A stretch of DNA of 64,000 bases from assembly GCF_014843005.1 (NCBI RefSeq), contig NZ_JACYXM010000004.1, positions 498,530 through 562,529 on the forward strand. The letters are read 5' to 3'. The notes beneath the pieces are model-generated. The model saw only the letters and a list, made by a program, of their open reading frames with translations. It ran no database searches and was not told where the DNA came from. Shown piece by piece: positions 28,102-35,941 of this stretch. The number at the start of each line of letters is the position of its first letter. Position 1 is the stretch's first letter. The position numbers and the translations under genes were made by a program. The stretch is from Rhodanobacter sp. DHG33 (GTDB taxonomy: Bacteria; Pseudomonadota; Gammaproteobacteria; Xanthomonadales; Rhodanobacteraceae).

Positions 28102-29427
28102 TCAATTGCTCTTCAGCTGCCACGCGGGTTGCACGCGCGAGGCCCGCCAGGTGGGATACAGACCGGCCAGCACGGTGGCGATCACCGCCACCAGCAGGGT
28201 CATGGCCAACAGCGACACGTCCAACTTCGCCAGCGCGGCGATGTCCTTCGGCAGCACCCATCCCACGCAGGCCACGCCCGCGCCGGTCAGTAGCAGACCG
28301 AGCACGCCTCCCGCCGCGCCGACCATGCCCGCCTCGGTGAGGAACTGCGCGTACACCGCGCCGCGCGGCGCGCCCAATGCACGACGCACACCGATCTCGC
28401 CGCTTCGACGCAGGAACTTCGCCAGCAGCAGACCCGCCGTGTTGACCAGGCAGACGATCAGCAGCCCCAGCGCCACCAGCAGCGATACCTTGGTGTCGTC
28501 CGGCACCACGTGTTGGGAGTTCAGCCACGCGGGCAGGTCGCGCAACTCGTATTTGGGCGGCCAGTTGAAGCGGCCAGCCTGTTGCTGCTGGCGCATGTAG
28601 CCATCGAGGTAATTCTTGTAGCTGTCGACATCGGCGGAGCTGTCCAACTCCACCATGTAGGAGATCCACACGCATGACGACTGCTGCAGGCCGACGAAGC
28701 CGGAGCCCTTGGGGATCTCGTTGCAGTTGGTGTTGCCATCGTTGGGCATGCCCACGTCGATGGCGGTATTGAACGGCAGGAACACGTCCTCGGCGCCATC
28801 GCCGACGAAACCGCCGGTGTTCACCACGTCGTAGTAGCGCGGCTGCGGGTTCCAGCGGTCGAGCACGCCGGCCACCCGGTAATCCTTGCCCTCGATGTTG
28901 ACGCTCTTGCCCACGCTGTTTATGTCGCCGAACAGCTTCTGGTTGAGCTTGTCGCTGAGCACCACCACGTGGGAACGGTTGGTGTCGTCCTGCGCGCTCC
29001 AGCCGCTGCCGTACTTGAACGGCGCCTCCACCATCGGGAAGAACTCGCTGAACACGGCGTGGCCGGTGACGTTGATCGGATGCTTGGCGGCATCCGCCGG
29101 CACCACCGACGGCGATACCTGGTACATCGCCGACTGCAGCTTGCCGCGATGGTCGCGCATCAGCGCCACCGCGTCGGTGTAGTCGAACGCGTCGGAAATG
29201 TCGGTGTAGCCACCCTTCTTACGGCTGTCCGGCCCCCAGATGTCGAGCTGGGGCACGAACAGTCTGGACGACTTCCACGGGATCGGATCGCCCGACACGG
29301 CGCGGAACACCGACCATGTGGTCATCGAGGCAGCCACGCCGAAGCCAATGGCGAGCACCATCAGCAGGGTGAGGCCGGGACTGCGCTTTAGGCTGCGCAG
29401 GGCGAGGTCTAGGTAGTAGGCGAACAT
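28102..29427 (-). CDS. MacB/FtsX-type ABC permease, unit 2 A subunit
   Basis: A-type permease, 441 residues, starting MFAYYLDLALRSLKRSPGL with GGAGAGAC upstream. It shares SVFRAVSGDPIP after TM1 with unit 1 A, where others have LTVLxLLSGDP. The periplasmic Cys pair is present (NTNCNE and SSCVW). The loop is LLAKFLRRSGEIGVRRALGA and the tail VQPAWQLKSN. Confidence 0.91.
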   Translation of the reverse strand: MFAYYLDLALRSLKRSPGLTLLMVLAIGFGVAASMTTWSVFRAVSGDPIPWKSSRLFVPQLDIWGPDSRKKGGYTDISDAFDYTDAVALMRDHRGKLQSAMYQVSPSVVPADAAKHPINVTGHAVFSEFFPMVEAPFKYGSGWSAQDDTNRSHVVVLSDKLNQKLFGDINSVGKSVNIEGKDYRVAGVLDRWNPQPRYYDVVNTGGFVGDGAEDVFLPFNTAIDVGMPNDGNTNCNEIPKGSGFVGLQQSSCVWISYMVELDSSADVDSYKNYLDGYMRQQQQAGRFNWPPKYELRDLPAWLNSQHVVPDDTKVSLLVALGLLIVCLVNTAGLLLAKFLRRSGEIGVRRALGAPRGAVYAQFLTEAGMVGAAGGVLGLLLTGAGVACVGWVLPKDIAALAKLDVSLLAMTLLVAVIATVLAGLYPTWRASRVQPAWQLKSN

Positions 29428-29451
29428 CTTTCGTCTCTCCTTGGTTGTCTC

Positions 29452-29468
29452 CCTTTGTTGGACAAAGG
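29452..29468. repeat. CCTTTGT/ACAAAGG hairpin between units 1 and 2
   Basis: Seven-base arms with a TGG loop, in the 156-base spacer after 1B, the longest gap between units. The same spacer has a degenerate GCCGGC/GGGAGAGGG patch at about 29490-29517. No open reading frame with a plausible start was seen in the spacer. Confidence 0.5.
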
Positions 29469-29583
29469 AAGATGTTTGCTTTCCCCCGCCCTGCCGGCAG
29501 AGAGATCGGGAGAGGGTCCTCGCATCCGTAAAGCCAGACCCCCAACCCGATCCACGCCTCCATGCAGGACGGAGAACAAAACG

Positions 29584-30822
29584 TCACACGGAGCGCGTGG
29601 CCTCCACCGGCGACACGCGCGAAGCGCGCAGCGCCGGCGCCAGCACGGCGCCCTGCCCCAGCAACAACAGCACGATCACCCCGACGCCCACGTAGGTCAT
29701 CGACATCTGGCTCATCTCGAAGCGGGTTTTCGTCCAGAGGTTGAAGGCGATCGCAAGCACGGCGCCCAGCGCCACGCCTGCCGTGCTGATGAGGAAATTT
29801 TCGGTGAGGAAATAAGCGAGGATGTCGCGCTTCTTGGCGCCCAACGCACGCCGCACACCGATCTGCCTGCGGCGCTGGCCCACCCAGAAGCTGGTGAGGC
29901 CCACGATGCCCGCGGCGGTGATCGCCAGCAGCACCACGCAGATGATGCCCATCAGGATGGCCATGCCGCGGTCGCTGTCGTAGACCATGTGACGGATGGT
30001 GGCGTAATCCAGAACGCCGTCTTTCGGGTCGATGATGCGCATGTGGCTCTGCGCGATCAGCGCCTTGGGCGCTTCGCGCATGGCTTCGGCAAGCTGGCCG
30101 GGCTTGGCGCGCACGACGTAGAAGAGACCGCCCGAAAAAGCCGCCCGTATCGGCCAGATCAACGCCTGCCCGGCATAGGCGTTGGCCCATCGATCCACGC
30201 CCTGCCGCTGCAAGGGGTCGACAATTCCGATGATCGTGCTCGGCGTGGTGCCCATCGCGTAGAAGCTCTTGCCCAGTGCATTGCCACCGGGGAACAGCTT
30301 GTCGGCCAGCGCCTTGGTCACGATCACCACGGGCGGCGTGATCGCTTGCTGGGTACCCATCACCATCACTTCTTCAGGGCGGAAATTGCGACCCACGATC
30401 AACTTCGCGCCCAGTGTGTCGATAAAATGTTCGTCGCCGGTATACACCGCCGCATCCGTGGTCGGCTTGGTCTGGTCAGGCGTCATGCTGATGTAGTTGT
30501 CCCAGCCACCGCCTTTCAGCGGATAGCCGCTGGCCGGAGTCGCATCGCGCACGGCAGGCAGTTGCCGCAGTGCGAGCATGTCGGCTTTCACCTGTGTATC
30601 GACTTGCGCTGTCGGCCAGTCGGCTGCCCACTGGTTGCGGATCACGAAGACGCTGGATTCGTCCACGCCGCTGGGTTCGGACAGGTTGGCCAGGCGCTGG
30701 CGGATGATGAACAGCGCGTTGCACACGATGGCCAGCGTCAACGCGATCTGCAACGCGATCAGCAGCGTGCCCGCCTTGTGCCGGCGCAGCGCAACGAGGA
30801 TGGGCCTGATCTGTATGTTCAT
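29584..30822 (-). CDS. MacB/FtsX-type ABC permease, unit 1 B subunit
   Basis: B-type permease, 412 residues, starting MNIQIRPILVALRRHKAGT. TM1 is LIALQIALTLAIVCNALFII. The periplasmic domain has GAKLIVGRNFRPEEV and VVIVTKALADKLFPGGNA. The loop is VGQRRRQIGVRRALGAKKRD and the tail VSPVEATRSV, where Glu replaces the usual second Val. GGAGAG overlaps the 1A stop and lies four bases before the ATG. Confidence 0.91.
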   Translation of the reverse strand: MNIQIRPILVALRRHKAGTLLIALQIALTLAIVCNALFIIRQRLANLSEPSGVDESSVFVIRNQWAADWPTAQVDTQVKADMLALRQLPAVRDATPASGYPLKGGGWDNYISMTPDQTKPTTDAAVYTGDEHFIDTLGAKLIVGRNFRPEEVMVMGTQQAITPPVVIVTKALADKLFPGGNALGKSFYAMGTTPSTIIGIVDPLQRQGVDRWANAYAGQALIWPIRAAFSGGLFYVVRAKPGQLAEAMREAPKALIAQSHMRIIDPKDGVLDYATIRHMVYDSDRGMAILMGIICVVLLAITAAGIVGLTSFWVGQRRRQIGVRRALGAKKRDILAYFLTENFLISTAGVALGAVLAIAFNLWTKTRFEMSQMSMTYVGVGVIVLLLLGQGAVLAPALRASRVSPVEATRSV

Positions 30823-30832
30823 GGCGCTCTCC

Positions 30833-32146
30833 TCAGCCCGCCTTCAATTGCCAGGCCGGCTGCACGTGCGCCGCACGCCATGCCGGATAGAACGCCGCCA
30901 GCACGGTGGCGGCGATGGCGACGATGAGAGTCAGTCCCATCAGCGAGAAATCGACCTGCGCCAGCCTGGCGATCTCCGGCTGGAACAGGATGCCCACGCC
31001 GGACACGCCCAGGGCGGTGAGCAACAGACCCAGCACGCCGCCGGCAAGGCCTACTGTGCCGGCCTCGATCAGGTACTGGGCGTAGATTTCGCTGCGCGTG
31101 GCGCCCAGGGCCCGACGCACACCGATCTCCCCGGCGCGGCGCATGAACTTCGCCAGCAGCAGGCCGATGGTGTTAACCAGACAGATCAGGAAGAAACCCA
31201 GCGCCACCATCAGCGAGATGCTGCTTTCCGGCGGCACCACCTGGTAGTAGTCCAGCCACTGCACCACATCGCGCAGGCGCACATTGGGCGCCCAGTTGAA
31301 GCGGCCGGCTTGCTGCTGCTCGGCGGCATAGTTGGTGAGAAAGTTGCGGTAGCTCGCGACCTCGGCGGGGCTGTCCAGCTCGACCCAGGGGGAGATCCAC
31401 ACGCAATTGCTCTGCGTGAAGCCTTCCCAGGTGGTGTAGCTGAGCTTGCCGCGGCAACTGTTGCGGCCAACGGGATACATCTTCAGGTCCATCGCACGAG
31501 TGAACGGCATGTAGATATCCGGCTCACCGGCGAAGTAGTTGTTGTCGAACAAGTCGTAGAAGCGCGGTTGCGGATTCCAATGACTGGTGACGCCGATGAC
31601 GCGATAATCGTGGCCGCCAAGATTGATCGTGCGCCCCACGCTGTTCTCGCCGGCGAACACCTTGCGGTTGAGCTCGCCGCTGATGACCACGTCGGCGGCG
31701 CGCGCATCGTCGTCCTGCGCGCTCCAGCCGCCGCCATAGCGGAACGGCACTTCGAACATGGCGAAGAAGTCGCTGCCCACGGCATAGCCGTTCGCGTTCA
31801 ACGGCAGCTCGCGGTCGCCACCCGGCATGACCGACATCATGACCTGGTACAGCATGGTCTGGCGCTTCGCCGCGTGCGCCCGCAGCAGCGCCATCGCGTC
31901 CACGTAATCGAGTGCATCCGGCGGTTCGTTGTCTTTCAGATTCTGCTGCGGCCCCCAGTTGTCCACCTTCGGCACAAACAACTGTGCTGACTTGTCCGGA
32001 ATCGGATTGCCCGACACGGCGCGGAACACCGAGTAGGTGGTCATCGACGCGGCCACGCCGAAACCGATCGCCATCACCATCAACGCGGTAAGCGCGGGAT
32101 TGCGGCGCAGGCTGCGCAAGCCGAGTTGGAAGTAGTAGGCGAACAT
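30833..32146 (-). CDS. MacB/FtsX-type ABC permease, unit 1 A subunit
   Basis: A-type permease, 437 residues, first permease after the TolC gene. The start MFAYYFQLGLRSLRRNPAL was chosen by alignment to the other A subunits; no strong Shine-Dalgarno is present, and an ATG 33 bases upstream is possible. SVFRAVSGNPIPDKS follows TM1. The Cys pair is present (RNSCRG and SNCVW). The loop is LLAKFMRRAGEIGVRRALGA and the tail VQPAWQLKAG. Confidence 0.9.
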   Translation of the reverse strand: MFAYYFQLGLRSLRRNPALTALMVMAIGFGVAASMTTYSVFRAVSGNPIPDKSAQLFVPKVDNWGPQQNLKDNEPPDALDYVDAMALLRAHAAKRQTMLYQVMMSVMPGGDRELPLNANGYAVGSDFFAMFEVPFRYGGGWSAQDDDARAADVVISGELNRKVFAGENSVGRTINLGGHDYRVIGVTSHWNPQPRFYDLFDNNYFAGEPDIYMPFTRAMDLKMYPVGRNSCRGKLSYTTWEGFTQSNCVWISPWVELDSPAEVASYRNFLTNYAAEQQQAGRFNWAPNVRLRDVVQWLDYYQVVPPESSISLMVALGFFLICLVNTIGLLLAKFMRRAGEIGVRRALGATRSEIYAQYLIEAGTVGLAGGVLGLLLTALGVSGVGILFQPEIARLAQVDFSLMGLTLIVAIAATVLAAFYPAWRAAHVQPAWQLKAG

Positions 32147-32230
32147 GCCAGCACTCTGTGGTTGATCCGCCTCTCGCATGGGAGAGGACCGTTGTCTTGC
32201 CTGCTCTCGCCTGGAAGGAGAGGCTTGGCG

Positions 32231-33574
32231 TTACTGCAGCAACCCGTTCACCGCTTCCATGTCGTGCACATCGATGGTTCCTGCGGCCTGTTTGAGCAGC
32301 AGCTTGTCGAGGACGAACTGGTACTTGGCCGCGGCGTATTGGCTCTGCGTCTCGGCCAGGTTCTGGATCGCGAAAACCACGCTGGTCAGGGTCTGCGTGC
32401 CGATGGAATAGCCCGCGCGCATCGAGGTCAGCGACTTCTGCGCGGCGTCCACCGCATCGCGCGCACTGCCCACCTGATCGATGCCGTCGTTGACCAGGTT
32501 GAAATAGTTGGCGACATCGCGCGCGGCTTGGCGACGCTGGCTTTCCAGCGTGCCGAGGTCGGCGTCGCGCTGATAAAGCGCCTGTTTGACCTGCGCATGG
32601 ACCAGGCCGCCACTGAACAGCGGAATGTTGAGCGTGAGGCCTACCGTGGTGGTGGCCGGTCCGTAGGCGGACGTACCCGGCATCGCGTTCGACCACTGGC
32701 CGAACTTGTTGTAACCCACCCCCGCGGTGAGCGTGGGCAGGTGACCGGCGCGCGCCGCCGACACCTTGCGCTCATCGCTGGTCACGGCGTAGCGCGCGGC
32801 GAGCACGGTGGGGTTGGTCTTCATCGCCGCGTCCACCCAGGTCTGCTCGTTGTTCGGCTGCGGCGCCTGCATGGGCATGTCGTCGCGCAACTTCTTCAGC
32901 TCACCGGTCGGTTTGCCGGTGATCTGTTCCAATGCGCGGCGCGCGTCCTTGAGGTTGTCCTCCGCGCTGATCCGCATACCCTTGATGTACAGGTAGTACG
33001 ACTTCGACTGGTTGACGTCAGCCTCCATCGACAGGCCGCTCTTGAAGCGGGCGGAAGTCTGTTCGAATTCCGTCTTATAGCCGTCCTCGTAAGCACGGTC
33101 GATGTCCAGCATGTCCTGTGCCTGCAGCACGTTGAAATAAGCCGTAGCCACGCGCACGTAGAGGTTCTGCAACGCGGCCTGGTAGGTCTGCTCCTGCGAA
33201 TCGCTGGCCGCGCTGGCCGCACGCAGGTTGGCGATGGCGGACAGGTCGATGATCGACTGGCTGAGGTTGCCCGTGAGATCGCGATCGCGCGTGTGGCCAG
33301 AACCGCCCGTTTCCACGATGTTGCCGTTGCTGCTGGTGGTCTGGCTGCCGCCGCCGTGGATCTGGTCCATCTGCAGCCCGGCGGACAACTGCGGCAGCAG
33401 CGCCGCGCGCGCCACCGGCACGCCTTCCGCCACCAGAAGCCGTTGCGCATCGGCGGTGGCCAGCACCGGATCGTTGGCAACGGCTTGCCGGTAGGCATCC
33501 ATCAAGTCCTCGCAATGCCCCGCGAACGGGGCAGCGGCGAGCAGTAGCAGTGCGGGCAACAGCTTCAGGCGCAT
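32231..33574 (-). CDS. TolC-like outer-membrane efflux protein
   Basis: Outer-membrane channel of the export system, 447 residues, close to TolC length. A signal peptide spans about residues 1-21 (LLPALLLLAAAPFAGHC). The mature start EDLMDAYRQAVANDPVLATA and the motif SIIDLSAIANLRAA match the two OEP repeats. A later motif, LNIPLFSGGLVHAQVKQA, is typical of the second repeat. It lies between the ATPase (44-base gap) and the first permease (84-base gap), on the same strand. It is the only outer-membrane factor in the locus, so all nine permease pairs would depend on it or on a TolC encoded elsewhere. Confidence 0.92.
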   Translation of the reverse strand: MRLKLLPALLLLAAAPFAGHCEDLMDAYRQAVANDPVLATADAQRLLVAEGVPVARAALLPQLSAGLQMDQIHGGGSQTTSSNGNIVETGGSGHTRDRDLTGNLSQSIIDLSAIANLRAASAASDSQEQTYQAALQNLYVRVATAYFNVLQAQDMLDIDRAYEDGYKTEFEQTSARFKSGLSMEADVNQSKSYYLYIKGMRISAEDNLKDARRALEQITGKPTGELKKLRDDMPMQAPQPNNEQTWVDAAMKTNPTVLAARYAVTSDERKVSAARAGHLPTLTAGVGYNKFGQWSNAMPGTSAYGPATTTVGLTLNIPLFSGGLVHAQVKQALYQRDADLGTLESQRRQAARDVANYFNLVNDGIDQVGSARDAVDAAQKSLTSMRAGYSIGTQTLTSVVFAIQNLAETQSQYAAAKYQFVLDKLLLKQAAGTIDVHDMEAVNGLLQ

Positions 33575-33618
33575 GGACGGAACTCGCGGTTGATGGACGG
33601 GTGGGCAGCCATGCGCAC

Positions 33619-34344
33619 TCAGGCCTGGTTCGCGTTGGCGCGCGCAGCGGACACGCTGGCGTGGAAGCGCGGGTCTTCGGAAAGATCCACCACCTGGCCG
33701 TCGATGATGTGCACGTTGCGCTGCGCGCGTGCGGCCAGCTCGGGATCGTGGGTCACCATCACGATAGTGGCGCCGTCGCGGTGGATCTCCTCCAGCAGCT
33801 CCATCACGCCGCGGGCCATCTGCGTGTCGAGGTTGCCGGTGGGTTCGTCGGCGAGCAGCAGGCGCGGCGAGCCGGCGAGCGCACGCGCAATGGCCACGCG
33901 CTGCTGTTGGCCACCGGAGAGTTCAGCGGGATAGTGCTTGTAGCGCGAAGCCAGGCCCACGCGCTCGAGAGCGTCCATGATGCGCTGCTTGCGTTCCGGC
34001 GCCTTCATGCCGCGGTAGCGCAGCGGCACTTCCACGTTGTCGAACACGTTGAGGTCGGGGATCAGGTTGAACGCCTGGAAGATGAAGCCGATCTTCTCGT
34101 TGCGGATCTTCGAGCGCGCGTTGTCGTTGAGCTGGCTCACTTCGATGCCGTCGAGGTGGTACTCGCCGCCGGTGAAGGTTTCCAGCAGGCCGGCGATGGT
34201 GAGGAAGGTGGTCTTGCCCGAGCCGGACGGCCCGGTGACGGCGACGAATTCGCCTTCCTTCACGTCGATGTTGAAATCGCGCAGCGCGTAGGTCTCCACC
34301 ACTTCGGTGCGGTAGACCTTGGACAGGTGGGTCATCTTCAGCAT
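33619..34344 (-). CDS. MacB/LolD-type ABC transporter ATPase
   Basis: Cytoplasmic ATPase of the exporter, 241 residues, full length for the LolD/MacB-NBD family. Walker A GPSGSGKT is at residues 38-45, the Q-loop at FIFQAFNL (88-95), signature LSGGQQQR at 142-149, Walker B LLLADEP with catalytic Glu167, and the H-loop His199 in VTHD. The C-terminal tail is short. It is a stand-alone protein, whereas classical MacB fuses ATPase and permease. It is the only ATPase gene among 18 permease genes, so it is the likely energiser for all of them. GAGGAA precedes the ATG at 34344. Confidence 0.95.
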   Translation of the reverse strand: MLKMTHLSKVYRTEVVETYALRDFNIDVKEGEFVAVTGPSGSGKTTFLTIAGLLETFTGGEYHLDGIEVSQLNDNARSKIRNEKIGFIFQAFNLIPDLNVFDNVEVPLRYRGMKAPERKQRIMDALERVGLASRYKHYPAELSGGQQQRVAIARALAGSPRLLLADEPTGNLDTQMARGVMELLEEIHRDGATIVMVTHDPELAARAQRNVHIIDGQVVDLSEDPRFHASVSAARANANQA

Positions 34345-34383
34345 GGTTCACGTTCCTCGGTGGTGGTGATGGTTCTTTGAAGC

Positions 34384-34491
34384 CCCTCTCCATCGGGAGA
34401 GGGTGGAGGTTGAGGGTTCGATCAAGGCGAAACGTTTCGCTCTGCCCGGACCCTCACCCGCCCTGCGGGTACCCTCTCCCGAAGGAGAGGG
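34384..34491. repeat. paired CCCTCTCC/GGAGAGGG hairpins flanking a palindrome (REPIN-like)
   Basis: The 155-base gap between adaptor and ATPase genes contains two hairpins with the same arms: 34384-34403 (loop ATCG) and 34472-34491 (loop CGAA). Between them lies a perfect 14-base palindrome, GCGAAACGTTTCGC (34427-34440). Two like hairpins around a short unique core is the architecture of REPIN elements. It may also act as a processing or attenuation site between the two genes. Confidence 0.6.
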
Positions 34492-34499
34492 AAAAACCT

Positions 34500-35771
34500 T
34501 TACCTGCTAATCGCGACGCGCTGTGCGCCCTTGAAGCTGTCGGTGCCGGAGATCACGATGCGGTCGCCTTCCTTCAGGCCCTGCAGGATCTCCACCTTGT
34601 CGATGCTGCTTTCGCCGACGCGGATCGGGGTCTTGGTGGCGATGCCGTCCGTGACCACATAGGCGTAGCTGCCGCCGGATTCGTCGATGAAGGAGCCACG
34701 CTGCACGGTGAGCACGCTGTCGCGCTTGTCGAGCAGGATGCGCACGGACAGGCGCTGGTTCTGGCGCAGCTCCTTCGGCGTGCTGCCTTCGAAGCGCACG
34801 CGTGCGGCCACTTCGCCGTTGACCACTTCGGGCGAGATCGCGCTGACCAGGCCCTTCCAGGTGGTGCCGTTGCCGCTGATCTCGCCGCCCATGCCGATGG
34901 CAAGGTCGCGGGCGAAGCTCTCGGGCACCTGCACTTCCACTTCCAGGGCGGTGAGGTCGATCACGCTCAGCAGCTGCGCGTCCTTCGCCACCGTGGCCAC
35001 CGGTGCGACGAACAGCTGGCCGACCTGACCGTCCACCGGCGACTTCACGTTGAGGTCGTCCACTTGGCGCTGCAGGTCCTGCACCACCAGCATCTGGTTG
35101 TCGTGCGCCAGCTTCTTCGACTGGATGTTGAAGTTGAGGCTGTCGTTGTTCATGCCGAGATCGGACTTGGCATGCGACAACGCGATGTTGGCCTTCTCCA
35201 GCGCATCCTTCGACTGATCCACCTCGACGCCGGTAGCGGCGCCGGCGGCGAACGCCTTCTGCTCGCGGTCGAGATTAGTCGCCGCGCTCTTGGCGTCGAT
35301 CTGTGCGTTGTCGTAGGCCTTCTGCAGGTCGCCGCGTTTGGTGCGCGCATCCACCTGCGCCTGCAGGTAGTCCGCCTGCATGCCATCGGCCTTGGACTGC
35401 TCCTGCGCCAGCTTGTTGCGCAGCTCGGGGCTGTCCACGATGGCCAGCACCTGGCCCTTCTTCACCACATCGCCGGCGTGCACGAGCAGCTTCACGGCGC
35501 CGTTGTAGGTGGCGTAGAGCGTCGGGCTGTTCGCCGCCACGACCTTGCCTTCAGCGGCGATGTCGCGCACGAACGGCCCGCGCTCGACGGTGGCGAAGGC
35601 CAGCCGCGATGCGCTCACCGAGGCATCGGCGGAGAACAGGCGAAGGATGCCCGGCATGGCGAGCGCCAGCACCACCAGCAAGGCCACGCCACCCCCGATG
35701 AACAGCAGGCGGCGCTTGCGGTTGGGCTTGACCTCGACGATGCGGTCTTGAGCGGAAGTATCGCGGATCAT
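34500..35771 (-). CDS. MacA-like periplasmic adaptor (HlyD family)
   Basis: Membrane-fusion protein of the exporter, 423 residues. A single N-terminal TM anchor lies at about residues 22-43 (LLFIGGGVALLVVLALAMPGIL). The lipoyl half VKLLVHAGDVVKKGQVLAIV is followed by a long coiled-coil hairpin (about 115-240), the second lipoyl half (VKSPVDGQVGQLFVAPVATV), beta-barrel and membrane-proximal domains. Such proteins bridge MacB-type permeases to TolC. It is the first gene of the 32-kb locus, 45 bases from a sigma-54 promoter; AAGGGA precedes the ATG. It is the only adaptor for nine permease pairs. Confidence 0.93.
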   Translation of the reverse strand: MIRDTSAQDRIVEVKPNRKRRLLFIGGGVALLVVLALAMPGILRLFSADASVSASRLAFATVERGPFVRDIAAEGKVVAANSPTLYATYNGAVKLLVHAGDVVKKGQVLAIVDSPELRNKLAQEQSKADGMQADYLQAQVDARTKRGDLQKAYDNAQIDAKSAATNLDREQKAFAAGAATGVEVDQSKDALEKANIALSHAKSDLGMNNDSLNFNIQSKKLAHDNQMLVVQDLQRQVDDLNVKSPVDGQVGQLFVAPVATVAKDAQLLSVIDLTALEVEVQVPESFARDLAIGMGGEISGNGTTWKGLVSAISPEVVNGEVAARVRFEGSTPKELRQNQRLSVRILLDKRDSVLTVQRGSFIDESGGSYAYVVTDGIATKTPIRVGESSIDKVEILQGLKEGDRIVISGTDSFKGAQRVAISR

Positions 35772-35815
35772 CGTGTGTTCCCTTGCCGCGGACAGTGCGG
35801 CCCCGATCCGTATTC

Positions 35816-35831
35816 AGCAATCCGCGTGCCA
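35816..35831 (-). promoter_or_regulatory. sigma-54 (-24/-12) promoter of the export locus
   Basis: On the minus strand the sequence is TGGCACGCGGATTGCT: the -24 element TGGCACG, four bases, then TTGCT, with exactly ten bases between GG and GC. This matches the RpoN consensus TGGCACG-N4-TTGCW. The predicted transcript start is near 35805, leaving about 34 bases before the adaptor ATG. An NtrC-family activator is encoded at the other end of the same locus. Confidence 0.88.
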
Positions 35832-35895
35832 AGCGCAATAATTGAAAAAACACACTGTTTTTCAGTTATTTGCCACGACGCCTTGCCGCGACTTT

Positions 35896-35927
35896 GGTGT
35901 CCGCGGACACCGGGCGGACAGCGGACA
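35896..35927. promoter_or_regulatory. candidate upstream activator site for the NtrC-family regulator
   Basis: A perfect 16-base palindrome GGTGTCCGCGGACACC (35896-35911) is followed by two more direct copies of its half-site, GCGGACA, at 35914-35920 and 35921-35927. The centre lies about 100 bases upstream of the predicted start, the usual distance for activators of sigma-54 promoters. Assignment to the activator at 5869-7209 is inference. Confidence 0.7.
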
Positions 35928-35941
35928 AGGCACCGCGCCGG

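Noticed and set aside
7298-32146. Regularly spaced similar sequences resembling a repeat array or CRISPR
   Set aside because: The repeats, about 2.5 kb apart, are the conserved 3' and 5' ends of paralogous permease genes, not short direct repeats with spacers.
34472-34491. Hairpin after the adaptor gene as a factor-independent terminator
   Set aside because: On the transcribed (minus) strand the T-run precedes the stem instead of following it, so the arrangement is not that of an intrinsic terminator.
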